Positions 7,035 to 7,035 of a DNA stretch of 7,035 bases are shown here, piece after piece (the stretch's first letter is position 1; each line of letters opens with the position of its first letter). Source of the stretch: DATFQE01 sp035264445. Its GTDB lineage: Bacteria > Actinomycetota > Thermoleophilia > Gaiellales > Gaiellaceae. A program made the position numbers and the translations under genes. The notes under the pieces are model-generated. The model made no database searches, had not been told where the DNA came from, and saw only the letters and a program-made list of their open reading frames with translations. The stretch is from positions 1-7,035 of the forward strand of contig DATFQE010000083.1 of NCBI GenBank assembly GCA_035264445.1. Direction: 5' to 3'.

Positions 7035-7035
7035 G

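Overview
The window is GC-rich DNA from an actinobacterium. GTG starts, leaderless-looking promoters with TANNNT -10 boxes, ACG/CTC-rich codon use and the gene content resemble the Thermoleophilia (Gaiellales/Solirubrobacterales), but that placement is an inference. The last ~480 bases look as if they come from a different actinobacterial genome. No mobile element, tRNA, rRNA or CRISPR array was seen, and no gene-free stretch exceeds 300 bases.

Layout, left to right. (1) The tail of a HAD-family phosphatase (+) overlaps a complete NAD-dependent DNA ligase, ligA (+), by 17 bases. (2) A penicillin-binding-protein-4-type D-alanyl-D-alanine carboxypeptidase (-) converges on ligA; both stop codons lie in one CTAG. 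(3) A short divergent spacer leads to a 109-residue coiled-coil protein of unknown function (+). (4) A small GC hairpin separates it from a convergent NarL-type response regulator (-). (5) Upstream of the regulator, on the same strand and 20 bases away, is a secreted coiled-coil protein with a C-terminal 3D (Asp-Asp-Asp) domain, a probable peptidoglycan lytic enzyme. (6) A divergent control region holds a perfect 16-bp inverted repeat, each copy carrying an extended -10 box, around an AT-rich core. (7) On its right is a second secreted coiled-coil protein (+) of the PcsB/CwlO type, preceded by a possible 21-codon upstream ORF whose TGA overlaps its ATG. (8) At a (CCTCGT)n repeat this gene runs head-on into the C-terminal part of a DEAD/DEAH helicase (DUF1998, MrfA/YprA-like) on the minus strand. 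Neither gene has a stop near the meeting point.

Cell-wall remodelling links the middle of the window: a D,D-carboxypeptidase, a 3D-domain enzyme, a PcsB-type coiled-coil protein and a response regulator apparently co-transcribed with the 3D gene. The two coiled-coil proteins share a recognisable N-terminal module and near-identical promoter cores, so they look like diverged paralogues or co-regulated partners.

The most notable points are: the probable chimeric join at the hexanucleotide repeat near 6515-6558, with leucine and threonine codon preference changing across it; the mirror-image promoter pair at 5627-5746; and the possible leaderless upstream ORF plus hairpin controlling the PcsB-like gene.
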